Positions 34,510-43,345 of a stretch of DNA of 64,000 nucleotides are shown in pieces. Numbering within the stretch: the first letter of the stretch is position 1; each line of letters begins with the position of its first letter. Below the pieces are notes generated by a model. That model was not told where the DNA came from, ran no database searches, and was given only the letters and a program-made list of their open reading frames with translations. The position numbers and the translations under genes are program-made. Origin of the DNA: Chakrabartia godavariana (GTDB taxonomy: Bacteria > Pseudomonadota > Alphaproteobacteria > Sphingomonadales > Sphingomonadaceae); NCBI GenBank assembly GCA_005518185.1, contig RKSN01000001.1, positions 1 through 64,000 of the forward strand, read 5' to 3'.

Positions 34510-35691
34510 TTACATAGCACCCATGTCGAGCGCGTCGAACAGTCCTTCGCCATGGCTGCCCACCCTGGTCTGCGACTGGGTGAGTGCGTCGAGATTGATC
34601 TCGCCCGTCGCCTCCAGATTGCGGATGAAGAAGCGCCAGTTGCGATAGCGGATGAACGGCCCGACAAGGCTGAACGGAATGACGATGGCGAGGATCATCC
34701 CGACAATCAGGCCGGGGTTCTGCGTGAACGGGTCCTGCCCGGGCTGCATGTCGCCAAAACCCGACAGCAGGCCGAGCGCGGAAATCGGGATCAGCGCGAC
34801 GATCAGCGCCAGCACGAACAGCCCCGCATTGCCGAGGAAGAGCAGGAACCATTCCTTGGTCCGCGCGGTGAACTGAAAGTTGATCGTGCTGAGGCTCAGC
34901 GTGCCGACGACCTCCCGGAAATAGGCGGCGTAATAGCCGAGCGCGATGAGTGGCAGGACGATGTAGAAGGCCAGGACAAGAAGCACCGCCATCGCGGCCA
35001 CGCCTTCGCCACTGCCGGATGACACCGCCGCGACGCCGCCGAGAATGAGCGCGCCCACCGGCACCAGATAGAGCAGCAGATAGCGCTTCATCAGCCCGCC
35101 CCATTCGGGGGTGCTTTCAAACCGGTGCGGGCCAAAGCTCATCGCATTCCAGCGGTCGGCCCAGAGCGAGGTCATCGACCAGGGGATCAGCAGGCCGAGC
35201 GCAAGGCCGCCGACAAGCGTCTTCCAGATATAGCTGAGGCCATAACGCGCGCCGGGATCATCGCTGCCACCGCGAATGCCATGCCAGTGCGTCCGGCTGA
35301 GCCGATAGCGCAGCGCGCGGAAGGTCGCGAAACCCGCGAGAAACAGGATGATGACATAGAAGCCGAGGCCGAGCACACCCGCGATTACGGTCTGGCCCTG
35401 CAGGATCAGCGCCTGGATGAGGAATTGCAGGCCAAGGATCGGGAGCAGCAGCGCGGCAATCGCCATGATGAAGCCAAGGAATAGTTCCTTGCCTTTGCCT
35501 GTCCATTCCAGCGTGTCGTCAATAAAACGCGTCCGGCTCCAGAAATATTGGCGTTCGCGCGTGGTTGCCCAGAAACGATAGACCCCCAAAGTGACAAATG
35601 TCAGCAGCAGGTTGCTTGCTGCAATGGGAAAGAATTCCTTCCAGTCCCCGCGAAATTCAAACGCGGTCTGGTCCTGATTGCCAACGCCCAT
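34510..35691 (-). CDS. DUF898 (YjgN-like) multi-pass membrane protein
   Basis: A 393-residue protein that begins FEFRGDWKEFFPIAASNLLL and continues VTLGVYRFWATTRERQYFWS, the DUF898/YjgN signature. At least eight hydrophobic segments follow, with repeated internal blocks (FVTLGVYRFW-type and YYAAYFREVVGTLSLSTINF). Function is unknown; the recurrent neighbour is an M48 peptidase, present here 6 bp downstream. The start ATG at 35691 heads the DUF898/M48/hydrolase/TPR operon. Confidence 0.9.
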   Translation of the reverse strand: MGVGNQDQTAFEFRGDWKEFFPIAASNLLLTFVTLGVYRFWATTRERQYFWSRTRFIDDTLEWTGKGKELFLGFIMAIAALLLPILGLQFLIQALILQGQTVIAGVLGLGFYVIILFLAGFATFRALRYRLSRTHWHGIRGGSDDPGARYGLSYIWKTLVGGLALGLLIPWSMTSLWADRWNAMSFGPHRFESTPEWGGLMKRYLLLYLVPVGALILGGVAAVSSGSGEGVAAMAVLLVLAFYIVLPLIALGYYAAYFREVVGTLSLSTINFQFTARTKEWFLLFLGNAGLFVLALIVALIPISALGLLSGFGDMQPGQDPFTQNPGLIVGMILAIVIPFSLVGPFIRYRNWRFFIRNLEATGEINLDALTQSQTRVGSHGEGLFDALDMGAM

Positions 35692-35757
35692 ACACTCTAC
35701 GCCCCCTCATGGGCCGAAATGCTCCCATTTGGGGCCGGGGGTGTCAACCCCTGGGGG

Positions 35758-37077
35758 TCAGCTCACGCCGCCCGGTTCACCTTCGCGCGGGGCCGGGTGG
35801 GCCGTGCCGAGATGCGCCGAGGGCGCGTGGGGCGGGTCAAGCTCGACGGGCTGCGGTGCATCGAGCCCGCCTTCCCATTTGGCGATGACGACGCTTGCAA
35901 CGGTGTTGCCGACGACGTTGGTGGCGGTGCGGCCCATGTCGAGGAAGTGGTCGACGCCAAGGATCAGGAGGAGCCCGGCCTCCGGAATGCCGAACATGGC
36001 GAGCGTCGCCGAGATGACGACAAGGCTGGCGCGCGGCACGGCGGCCATGCCCTTCGACGTCAGCATCAGCGTCAGCAGCATCAGGATTTCCTGCCCCAGC
36101 GTCAGGTCAATGCCATAGGCCTGCGCGATGAAGATCGTCGCGAAGGTCATGTACATCATCGAGCCGTCGAGGTTGAACGAATAGCCCAGGGGGAGGACGA
36201 AGCTGCCGATGCGGCGCGGCACGCCGAAGCGGTCCAGCGCATCGAGCGTGCGTGGGAAGGCGGCTTCGGACGATGCGGTCGAAAAGGCGACGAGCAAGGG
36301 CTCGCGAATGTAGCGGGGCAGTTGCAGGATGCGCGGCCCGGCAACGAGGAACCCGGCACCCAGCAGCAGCGCCCACAGGATGGCGAGGCCCAGATAAAAG
36401 GTGCCGATGAAGCGCGCATAATCGACAAGGATCGACAGACCTTCTTCGGACACAACCGCGCATACGGCGGCGAAGACGGCAAACGGCGCAAAGCGCATTA
36501 CATAGCCGGTCAGGACGAGCATCACGTCCACGAGCGCGTCGATGCCCTTTTGCAAGGGAGCGGCCTTTTCGCCGATCGCCGTCATGGCGACGCCGAAGAA
36601 GACGGAGAAAACGACGATCTGGAGGATCGTGTTGGTTGCCATCGCGTCGACGATCGACATCGGGATGATGTCGCCGACGAATTTCTTGGCGTCGAACGCG
36701 GCCTTTGCGACCCCGGCATCGGCGGTTGCCGGGGGCAGTTGCAGCCCGATGCCGACGCCTGGCTGGAACAGGTTGACGAGGATGAGGCCGAGCGACAGCG
36801 AGACGAGGCTCGCCCCGATGAACCACAGGATGGAGCGGAGACCGACGCGGCCGAGCGCCGCCGTATCCCCCATATGCGCGATGCCCGCGACAAGCGTGCC
36901 GAAGACGAGCGGCGCGATGATCATCTTGATCAGGCGGAGAAAGGCATAGGTGACGAGGCCAAGATATTTGGCGAGGCTCTCAATCGTTTCGGGTGCGGCG
37001 GTCGCGTTGACGATCGCCCCCACGATGATGCCGAGCACAAGGGCAATGCCGATATAGAGCGTCAGACGCTTGGCCAT
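35758..37077 (-). CDS. Dicarboxylate/amino acid:cation symporter (DAACS family)
   Basis: A 439-residue GltP/DctA-type transporter: LVFGTLVAGIAHMGDTAALG, the substrate-binding hairpin SSEAAFPRTLDALDRFGV (S-S-x-A-x-x-P/L), and GYSFNLDGSMMYMTFATIFI with the N-x-D-G sodium motif. About eight membrane helices and two re-entrant loops are expected in the inner membrane. It takes up glutamate, aspartate or C4-dicarboxylates with Na+ or H+. I start at the ATG at 37077 because AGGAAG lies about 8-10 bp upstream; the GTG three codons earlier has none. Confidence 0.94.
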   Translation of the reverse strand: MAKRLTLYIGIALVLGIIVGAIVNATAAPETIESLAKYLGLVTYAFLRLIKMIIAPLVFGTLVAGIAHMGDTAALGRVGLRSILWFIGASLVSLSLGLILVNLFQPGVGIGLQLPPATADAGVAKAAFDAKKFVGDIIPMSIVDAMATNTILQIVVFSVFFGVAMTAIGEKAAPLQKGIDALVDVMLVLTGYVMRFAPFAVFAAVCAVVSEEGLSILVDYARFIGTFYLGLAILWALLLGAGFLVAGPRILQLPRYIREPLLVAFSTASSEAAFPRTLDALDRFGVPRRIGSFVLPLGYSFNLDGSMMYMTFATIFIAQAYGIDLTLGQEILMLLTLMLTSKGMAAVPRASLVVISATLAMFGIPEAGLLLILGVDHFLDMGRTATNVVGNTVASVVIAKWEGGLDAPQPVELDPPHAPSAHLGTAHPAPREGEPGGVS

Positions 37078-37186
37078 GAAGGTCACTTCCTGCGAGTAAT
37101 ATTATTTCACGTCTTGGACGCGATTGCCGCGCGCGCGTCAAGGGGGCGGGGATCAACGCTCCCGTCGCGCGCGCAGGCGGCGCGCC

Positions 37187-38044
37187 TCAGTGCAGGCGCA
37201 GGCGCTTGTCCGAAATCGCGATCCTGACGGGGAGCGTCCCGACATTGTCGCCATCGGCCTGCACCGGCCATGGCGTATCGCTGCTGATTTCCAGTGTCGT
37301 GCAGGTCAGCGGGATCAGGTTCGCGCGGTCCTCCAGCGGGCGTCCGCGCATCACCCCGCGGATGAAGCGCCAGAAGTCCTTCCGCGTGGCGCTTCTGAGC
37401 GCGAGCACGTGGAGCTTGGCGGTGGTGCGGCGCGCTTCGGGGGCGAAGGTATAGGGGCCGGCATAATAGACGCCCTTGGCGACATAGACGGCTTCGCACG
37501 CGTAACTCTTGCCGTCCGCGGTGATGGTCAGCTGCGGACGCGTCCAGCGCCCCAGCACCTGCAGCATCGACAGGATATAGGCATAGCGCCCGATGCGTTC
37601 CTTCAGGCGCAGCGACACGCCCGCCACGGCATGGGCATCGGGGCCGACACTCGCGCAGCCGAAGAACATCTCGCCGTTGATCGTTGCCGGAACATGATAT
37701 TGCGCCTTGACCTGATTGAGCGCGGCATGGGCAAAATCGTCGGGCTTGGTCGGTCCGCCGACCTCCAGATGGAGGAGGTTGACCGTCCCCATCGGATAGC
37801 AGGCGACGGGCAGCTCGCGCCCGCTCGCCAGCAGCGCCATCGCGGCATGACGCAGCGTGCCATCGCCCCCGGCGACGACGAGCAGATCGGCATCATCCTC
37901 GATCAGGAGCTGGCGGCCCGGCCCGATATGGGCGAGCGTCACGCGCGCGCCCTGCTGGCGGAAGGCCTCGCGCAGGGCGATGACGCGGGGCAGGCTGTAG
38001 CCGCCGGCATCGGGGTTCACGACAAGCTGGACGCGGGTGGCCAT
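37187..38044 (-). CDS. Diacylglycerol/lipid kinase family protein (YegS-like)
   Basis: A 285-residue DAGK catalytic-domain protein: VQLVVNPDAGGYSLPRVIAL, the nucleotide motif VVAGGDGTLRHAAMALL (G-G-D-G-T), YPMGTVNLLHLEVGGPTK, and GCASVGPDAHAVAGV. It phosphorylates lipid alcohols such as diacylglycerol or sphingoid bases; in a sphingolipid-making sphingomonad the latter is worth considering. It ends close to the symporter gene and follows the Mur-ligase gene by 3 bp, so the two are cotranscribed. Confidence 0.9.
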   Translation of the reverse strand: MATRVQLVVNPDAGGYSLPRVIALREAFRQQGARVTLAHIGPGRQLLIEDDADLLVVAGGDGTLRHAAMALLASGRELPVACYPMGTVNLLHLEVGGPTKPDDFAHAALNQVKAQYHVPATINGEMFFGCASVGPDAHAVAGVSLRLKERIGRYAYILSMLQVLGRWTRPQLTITADGKSYACEAVYVAKGVYYAGPYTFAPEARRTTAKLHVLALRSATRKDFWRFIRGVMRGRPLEDRANLIPLTCTTLEISSDTPWPVQADGDNVGTLPVRIAISDKRLRLH

Positions 38045-38047
38045 CAG

Positions 38048-39415
38048 CTATTGCCCCAGCCGGTCGAGCAGCGACCGGGCAAAGGCGGACAGCGTGTCGT
38101 CCCGCGCGCCCATCACGACAATGCGGTCACCCGGCTTGGCAAGGACGAGCAGGCGGTCGCCGCAGGCGTCACGCGTGGCCAGATGCTCCGCCCGCTTGCC
38201 CGCCGCCGACACGCCGTCGACAATCGTCTCACTCCCGACCGAGCGGTCGACGGTGCCGCCGAAATAGACGGGGTCACACAGGACCAGCACGTCCTCGTCC
38301 GCCATCAGATTGGCAAAGGCCGCTGTCAGTTCGCGCCCCATCTGCTTGAGCGGGCCATAGCCGTGCGGCTGAAAGAAGATCAGCAAACGCCCGGGGAACG
38401 CATGGAGCGTGTTGAGCGTGGCCGAAATCTTGTCGGGGTTGTGGCCGAAATCATCGATGACGGTCACGTCCCTGGCGGTGCCGACCACGTCCATGCGCCG
38501 GTTGATCCCGGCATAGCCGCCAATCGCGCGGGCCGCGTCCTCAAGCGCGATGCCGGCGGCGAGCGCGGCGGCGATGGCGGCCAGTGCGTTGGACACGTTG
38601 TGGCGGCCGGGCACCTGCAGCACGACAGGCACGCCATTGGCGAGGAAGGTGATTCCGTCCGGCCGCTCGACAATGTCGGTGGCGACCAGATCGGCCTGTC
38701 CGCCAAGCGCATAGGTGATCGCATTGTCGCGCGGCAGTCTGGCGACCTCATCATTGTCGAGGTTGAGCACCGCGACGCGCGCCTTGGCGATGAACGCGCC
38801 GAACAGCGCGCGCAGCTCGTCCATCGACTTATGGTCGAGCGCGATGTTGTTGAGGACGGCGATGTCGGGCGTGTAGAGCGCGATCGATCCGTCGCTTTCG
38901 TCGACCTCGCTGATGAAGGCGTCGCCCTTCCCGACAAGGGCGCTCGCAAAGGGCGCATCGGGGCTGGCAAAATTCTTCATGACGGCGCCATTCATCACCG
39001 TCGGGTCACGGCCGAGCGCGTGGAAGATCCAGCCGATCATCCCGGTCACGGTCGATTTGCCGCTCGTGCCGCCGATGGCGATCCCCTGCCGGGCGCTGTT
39101 GAACAGTTCGGCGAGCAGATCGGCGCGGCGCATCCGCTGCGCGCCGACCGCGTTGGCGGCGACGATATCGGGCACGGTTTCTTCCACGGCGGCCGAGGCG
39201 ACAACGATCTGTTCCGGCCGGGTCACCCCGCTGCCATCCTGCGCGAACAGGGAAACGCCTTTGGCGCGCAGCCAGTCAAATTTGGGCGCGGTCCGTCCCT
39301 GATCGAGCGCGCGGTCGGAGCCGGCGACGCGATGTCCCTGTCCGGCCACGATCAGGGCGAGCGGCATCATGCCCGACCCGCCAATGCCGCAGAAGAAATA
39401 ATCTTTCACTTTCAT
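38048..39415 (-). CDS. Mur ligase family protein (MurC/Mpl-like)
   Basis: A 455-residue ligase with three domains: N-terminal KDYFFCGIGGSGMMPLALIV (the MurC/Mpl G-x-G-G-S-G), central ATP domain IAIGGTSGKSTVTGMIGWIF (P-loop) with VLNNIALDHKSMDELRALFG, and C-terminal INRRMDVVGTARDVTVIDDF with GHNPDKISATLNTLHAF. It resembles UDP-MurNAc:alanine ligases but lies outside any division cluster, beside a lipid kinase. It is therefore probably a paralogue: a peptide-recycling Mpl-type enzyme or a ligase with another substrate. The true murC is expected elsewhere. Confidence 0.85.
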   Translation of the reverse strand: MKVKDYFFCGIGGSGMMPLALIVAGQGHRVAGSDRALDQGRTAPKFDWLRAKGVSLFAQDGSGVTRPEQIVVASAAVEETVPDIVAANAVGAQRMRRADLLAELFNSARQGIAIGGTSGKSTVTGMIGWIFHALGRDPTVMNGAVMKNFASPDAPFASALVGKGDAFISEVDESDGSIALYTPDIAVLNNIALDHKSMDELRALFGAFIAKARVAVLNLDNDEVARLPRDNAITYALGGQADLVATDIVERPDGITFLANGVPVVLQVPGRHNVSNALAAIAAALAAGIALEDAARAIGGYAGINRRMDVVGTARDVTVIDDFGHNPDKISATLNTLHAFPGRLLIFFQPHGYGPLKQMGRELTAAFANLMADEDVLVLCDPVYFGGTVDRSVGSETIVDGVSAAGKRAEHLATRDACGDRLLVLAKPGDRIVVMGARDDTLSAFARSLLDRLGQ

Positions 39416-39457
39416 TGGCGGGCCTTGCCAACTGCGCCCGCCAATGTCGAGTGCGTA

Positions 39458-40642
39458 TCAGACCAGTTCGACAGCGATCGCCGTGCCTTCGCCGCCGCCG
39501 ATGCAGAGCGAGGCGACGCCCTTTTTCAGGCCCCGGTTTTCAAGCGCTGCAATGAGCGTCGCGATGATGCGCGCGCCTGAAGCGCCAATCGGATGGCCGA
39601 GCGCCGTCGCCCCGCCGTTGACGTTGAGCTTTTCAGCCGGAATGCCGAGTTCTTTCATCGCGATCATCGGCACCATGGCGAAGGCTTCGTTGATTTCGAA
39701 CAGGTCGACATCGTCGATGGACCAGCCCGCCTTGTCGAGCACCTTGCGGATGGCGGGCACGGGCGCGGACGTGAACCGGGCCGGTTCCTGGCTGTTGGTC
39801 GCCCAGGCGACGATGCGCGCCGCGACGGGCAGGCCCTGCGCCTTGGCAATGCTTTCCTTGGTGACGACGAGTGCCGCTGCACCGTCGGAGATCGAGGAGG
39901 CGTTGGCCGCCGTGATCGTGCCGTCCTTGGCAAAAGCGGGCTTCAGCGTCGGGATCTTTTCCGGCTTGGCATTGCCGGGCTGTTCATCGACTTCGACCAG
40001 GGTCACGCCGCTGCGGCCGGCAACTTCGACCGGCACGATCTCACGCTTGAAGGCGCCCGACGCAATGGCCTCATTGGCACGCGCGAGCGAGCGGAGCGCA
40101 TATTCATCCTGCTGTTCGCGGGTGAACTGATATTCGGTGCAGGTTTCCTCGGCAAAGCTGCCCATGGCGCGGCCGGGTTCATAGGCGTCTTCCAGACCGT
40201 CGAGGAACATCGAGTCCTTGAGGCTGTCATGGCCCAGACGGGCGCCCGAGCGGTGCTTGGTGAGGAGGTAGGGCGCGTTGGTCATGCTTTCCATGCCACC
40301 CGCGATGACGACGTCGGACGTGCCCGCGATGATCGCCTCGGCGGCCATCATCGTGGCCTTCATGCCCGATCCGCAGACCTTGTTGATCGTCGTCGCGCCT
40401 GTGGCGAGCGGCAGGCCGGCGCCGATCGACGCCTGACGGGCAGGGGCCTGCCCCAGAGCGCCCGGCAGGACGCAGCCCATGATGACCTGATCGATGGCGT
40501 CAGGCGACACGCCCGCGCGCTCGACGGCGGCCTTGATGGCGATAGCGCCCAGCTTGGTCGCGGGCACGGAGGCCAGCGCCCCCTGCATGCCGCCCATCGG
40601 CGTGCGGGCATAAGAAGCGATAACGACGGGATCGGTGGTCAT
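39458..40642 (-). CDS. Acetyl-CoA C-acetyltransferase (thiolase)
   Basis: A 394-residue thiolase with catalytic cysteine Cys90 in INKVCGSGMKATMMAAEAII, the histidine in GGATALGHPIGASGAR and the second cysteine in ASLCIGGGEGTAIAVELV. A degradative or biosynthetic (PhaA/AtoB-type) role condenses or cleaves acetoacetyl-CoA. I start at MTTDPVVIASYARTP; upstream sequence in the frame is not thiolase-like. It is divergent from the monooxygenase gene across 223 bp. Confidence 0.95.
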   Translation of the reverse strand: MTTDPVVIASYARTPMGGMQGALASVPATKLGAIAIKAAVERAGVSPDAIDQVIMGCVLPGALGQAPARQASIGAGLPLATGATTINKVCGSGMKATMMAAEAIIAGTSDVVIAGGMESMTNAPYLLTKHRSGARLGHDSLKDSMFLDGLEDAYEPGRAMGSFAEETCTEYQFTREQQDEYALRSLARANEAIASGAFKREIVPVEVAGRSGVTLVEVDEQPGNAKPEKIPTLKPAFAKDGTITAANASSISDGAAALVVTKESIAKAQGLPVAARIVAWATNSQEPARFTSAPVPAIRKVLDKAGWSIDDVDLFEINEAFAMVPMIAMKELGIPAEKLNVNGGATALGHPIGASGARIIATLIAALENRGLKKGVASLCIGGGEGTAIAVELV

Positions 40643-40865
40643 TTCGGCGGTCCTTTCCAAACGACTCAAACTGCGGAATCTGCCGTCGCTCTCCCGCAAG
40701 CGGCGGCGAGATTCAAGCGGAAGTTTTTTGCAGCGCAACATGCACGCTTTCGCGCGCGTTTCACCCGCCGGTACTGGTACAAGTGCCAAGGTTGATTTCG
40801 ATCAATGTGCCCGTCATCATCCGCCCCGAAGCTGGACAAAACAGCAACCAGAGAGAGGGTAGAGG

Positions 40866-42377
40866 ATGCTCGACACCGTCGAACGGCCGCAAAGTGCGGC
40901 AGGCGCGAATGACGTTACGCATTTCGATGTTTTGATTGCAGGTGCCGGCATTTCGGGCATCGGCTCGGCCGTCCATCTGCAGCAGAATTGCCCGAACAAG
41001 ACCTTTGCAGTCCTCGACTCGAAGGACACCTTCGGCGGAACGTGGGACACGCACAAATATCCCGGCGTCCGCTCCGACTCCGATCTCTACACCTTTGGCT
41101 ACCGGTTCAAGCCGTGGGTGGGCGCGCCAATCGCCTCAGCCGAGGAGATCCTGAAATATATGGGCGAGGTGATCGAGGAGAACGACCTCAACCCCCATAT
41201 CCGCTACGGCCACACGATCACGCATTGCAGCTTTTCACGCGACACGAATTTGTGGACGGTGGAGGCGACGAGCAAGGCCGACGGGAAGACGCACCGCTTC
41301 ACCTGCAACTTCCTGTGGATGTGCCAGGGTTATTACAATCACCATGATCCCTACATTCCGCCCGAATGGAAGGGCATTCCGGACTATAAGGGGCTGTTCA
41401 TCCACGCGATGAAGTGGACGCCCGACATCGATGTCACGGGCAAGAAGGTGCTCGTCATCGGCTCGGGCGCGACGGCGGCGACGGTCATCCCGGCGATGGC
41501 AGGCAAGGCCGCGCATGTGACGATGCTCCAGCGTTCGCCGACCTATTTCTTCTGCAGCCCGAACCAGAATGAACTGGCCGACCGGCTGCGCGAGATCGGC
41601 ATTGATGAGCCGACCATCCACCGCGTCGTGCGTCAGCAGATCCTCTACGATCAGGACGTGCTGACGAAGCGCTGTCTTGAAGAGCCGGATGCGGTCGTCG
41701 AGGAACTGCGCGCGCTCATCCGCATGTATGGCGGGGAGGATTTCCCGTTCGAACCGCACTTTACGCCCAAATACCGCCCATGGCAGCAGCGTCTGGCCTT
41801 CTGCCCGGATGGAGACATCTTCCAGGCGGCTGCCAAGGGCCAGGTCAGCGTCGTGACCGACCATATTGAGCGCTTCACGGAGAAAGGCGTCCTCCTGAAA
41901 TCCGGCGAGGAGCTGGAAGCCGACATCATCATGGCCGCGACGGGCTTCAAGCTGTCGGTGCTTGGCGACATTCCGTTCGAGGTCGATGGCAAGCCGGTCG
42001 ACTGGTCGGAAACGGTCAATTACCGCGGCATGATGTTTACCGGCGTGCCCAACATGCTCTGGGTCTTCGGGTATTTCCGCGCGAGCTGGACGCTGCGCGT
42101 CGATATCCTCGGTGATTTTGTGACCAAGCTGCTCAATCACATGGATGAAAAGGGCGCCAAGCGCGTCGAGGTCAAGCTGCGGCCCGAAGACCACGACATG
42201 CCGCTCTTGCCGTGGATCGAGGAAGACAATTTCAATCCGTCCTACCTGATGCGCGACATCCACAAGATGCCCAGGCGTGGCGACAAGCCGGAATGGCGGC
42301 ACAATCAGGATTACTGGAAGGAAAAGGACGAAATTCCGCACATCAATCTGGACGGCGCGGAGTTCGCCTATAGCTGA
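40866..42377 (+). CDS. Flavin-containing monooxygenase (Baeyer-Villiger type)
   Basis: A 503-residue FAD/NADPH enzyme. The FAD Rossmann motif is VLIAGAGISGIGSAVHLQ, the NADPH motif is KVLVIGSGATAATVIPAM, and between them is YKGLFIHAMKWTPD, the Baeyer-Villiger fingerprint F-x-G-x-x-x-H-x-x-x-W-P with Tyr for the first Phe and Thr for Pro. GGTWDTHKYPGVRSDSD is conserved in the family. It inserts oxygen next to ketones, or oxidises N/S atoms. It is probably part of hydrocarbon or terpenoid ketone breakdown with the nearby hydratase and thiolase. GAGAGAGGGTAGAGG precedes the ATG. A perfect 9-bp hairpin (42384-42417) separates it from the convergent hydratase gene. Confidence 0.94.
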   Translation: MLDTVERPQSAAGANDVTHFDVLIAGAGISGIGSAVHLQQNCPNKTFAVLDSKDTFGGTWDTHKYPGVRSDSDLYTFGYRFKPWVGAPIASAEEILKYMGEVIEENDLNPHIRYGHTITHCSFSRDTNLWTVEATSKADGKTHRFTCNFLWMCQGYYNHHDPYIPPEWKGIPDYKGLFIHAMKWTPDIDVTGKKVLVIGSGATAATVIPAMAGKAAHVTMLQRSPTYFFCSPNQNELADRLREIGIDEPTIHRVVRQQILYDQDVLTKRCLEEPDAVVEELRALIRMYGGEDFPFEPHFTPKYRPWQQRLAFCPDGDIFQAAAKGQVSVVTDHIERFTEKGVLLKSGEELEADIIMAATGFKLSVLGDIPFEVDGKPVDWSETVNYRGMMFTGVPNMLWVFGYFRASWTLRVDILGDFVTKLLNHMDEKGAKRVEVKLRPEDHDMPLLPWIEEDNFNPSYLMRDIHKMPRRGDKPEWRHNQDYWKEKDEIPHINLDGAEFAYS

Positions 42378-42395
42378 GGCGTGCCGGGGCGGGCG

Positions 42396-43265
42396 TCAGC
42401 CGCGATAACCGCCCCGGTCTGTCCACCAGCCCGCCATGTCGGGCAGATCGGTGGACACCTTGCCCGGAAAATCGGGCGTGCGCTTTTCGAGGAAGGCGGC
42501 GACGCCTTCATGCACGTCGGCCGTCTTGCCGAGCGCAATGTTGAGCGTCGCATCGATGGACAGCGCGCCCGACGCATCGGGATCATTGACGAAGTTCCAC
42601 AGCATCCGCCGGGTCAGCGCGACCGAGACGGGCGCGGTATTCTCCGCGATCTCCAGCGCCAGCGTCCGCGCGCGATGTTCCAGTTCGTCGGCCGGGCAAA
42701 TCTCGGAGACGAGGCCCTTGGCCAGCGCCTCGCGCGCGGGGAACAGGCGCCCGGTCAGGCACCAGTGGAGCGCCTGCGGCAGGCCCACGATCTGCGGCAG
42801 ATACCAGGCTGACCCCGCCTCAGGCACCAATCCGCGCCGCGTGAAGACAAAGCCGAATTTGGCACTGTCCGCCGCGATCCGGATGTCGCAGGGCAATGTG
42901 AGTGTCAGGCCAACCCCGGCGGCGGAGCCATTGAAGGCGACGATGGAGGGCTTGCGGCAATTGGCGATGGCGGAGATGAAATCGCTGTCGCGGCCATCGC
43001 TGCGCCCGCCGAAATTCCTGGCGCCTTCGCCGCTTTCGGTGTCGAAGCTGCCCGCACCTGCCGACACGTCGGCCCCTGCGCAGAAGACCCGCCCCCGTGC
43101 GGTCAGCACGACAACGCGGATCGCGTCCTCGGCGTCCGCCTGCTGGAAAGCGGCGGCCAGTTCCGCGCCCATCTGTGCTGTATAGGCGTTCATGGCCTCG
43201 GGCCGGTCGAGCGTGATCCAGAGGATCGGCCCTTCGGCATCCACGTGCATCGTCTCGAAGGCCAT
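42396..43265 (-). CDS. Enoyl-CoA hydratase/isomerase family protein
   Basis: A 289-residue crotonase-fold enzyme: LDRPEAMNAYTAQMGAELAA, oxyanion-hole segment FCAGADVSAGAGSFD (C-A-G-A-D) and AFNGSAAGVGLTLTLPCDIR, then FVFTRRGLVPEAGSAWYLPQ with the catalytic glutamate and IVGLPQALHWCLTGR. It is expected to hydrate 2-enoyl-CoA in fatty-acid or aromatic-acid breakdown. It lies convergent to the monooxygenase and 80 bp downstream of rpoH on the same strand. Confidence 0.92.
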   Translation of the reverse strand: MAFETMHVDAEGPILWITLDRPEAMNAYTAQMGAELAAAFQQADAEDAIRVVVLTARGRVFCAGADVSAGAGSFDTESGEGARNFGGRSDGRDSDFISAIANCRKPSIVAFNGSAAGVGLTLTLPCDIRIAADSAKFGFVFTRRGLVPEAGSAWYLPQIVGLPQALHWCLTGRLFPAREALAKGLVSEICPADELEHRARTLALEIAENTAPVSVALTRRMLWNFVNDPDASGALSIDATLNIALGKTADVHEGVAAFLEKRTPDFPGKVSTDLPDMAGWWTDRGGYRG

Positions 43266-43345
43266 GGCCTATCCTCCTCTCCGGCGGCGCAGATCGTCTG
43301 CGTCCGCGTTCAGGAGGCGGATGCTATCGGCAATTTGATTGGCCG

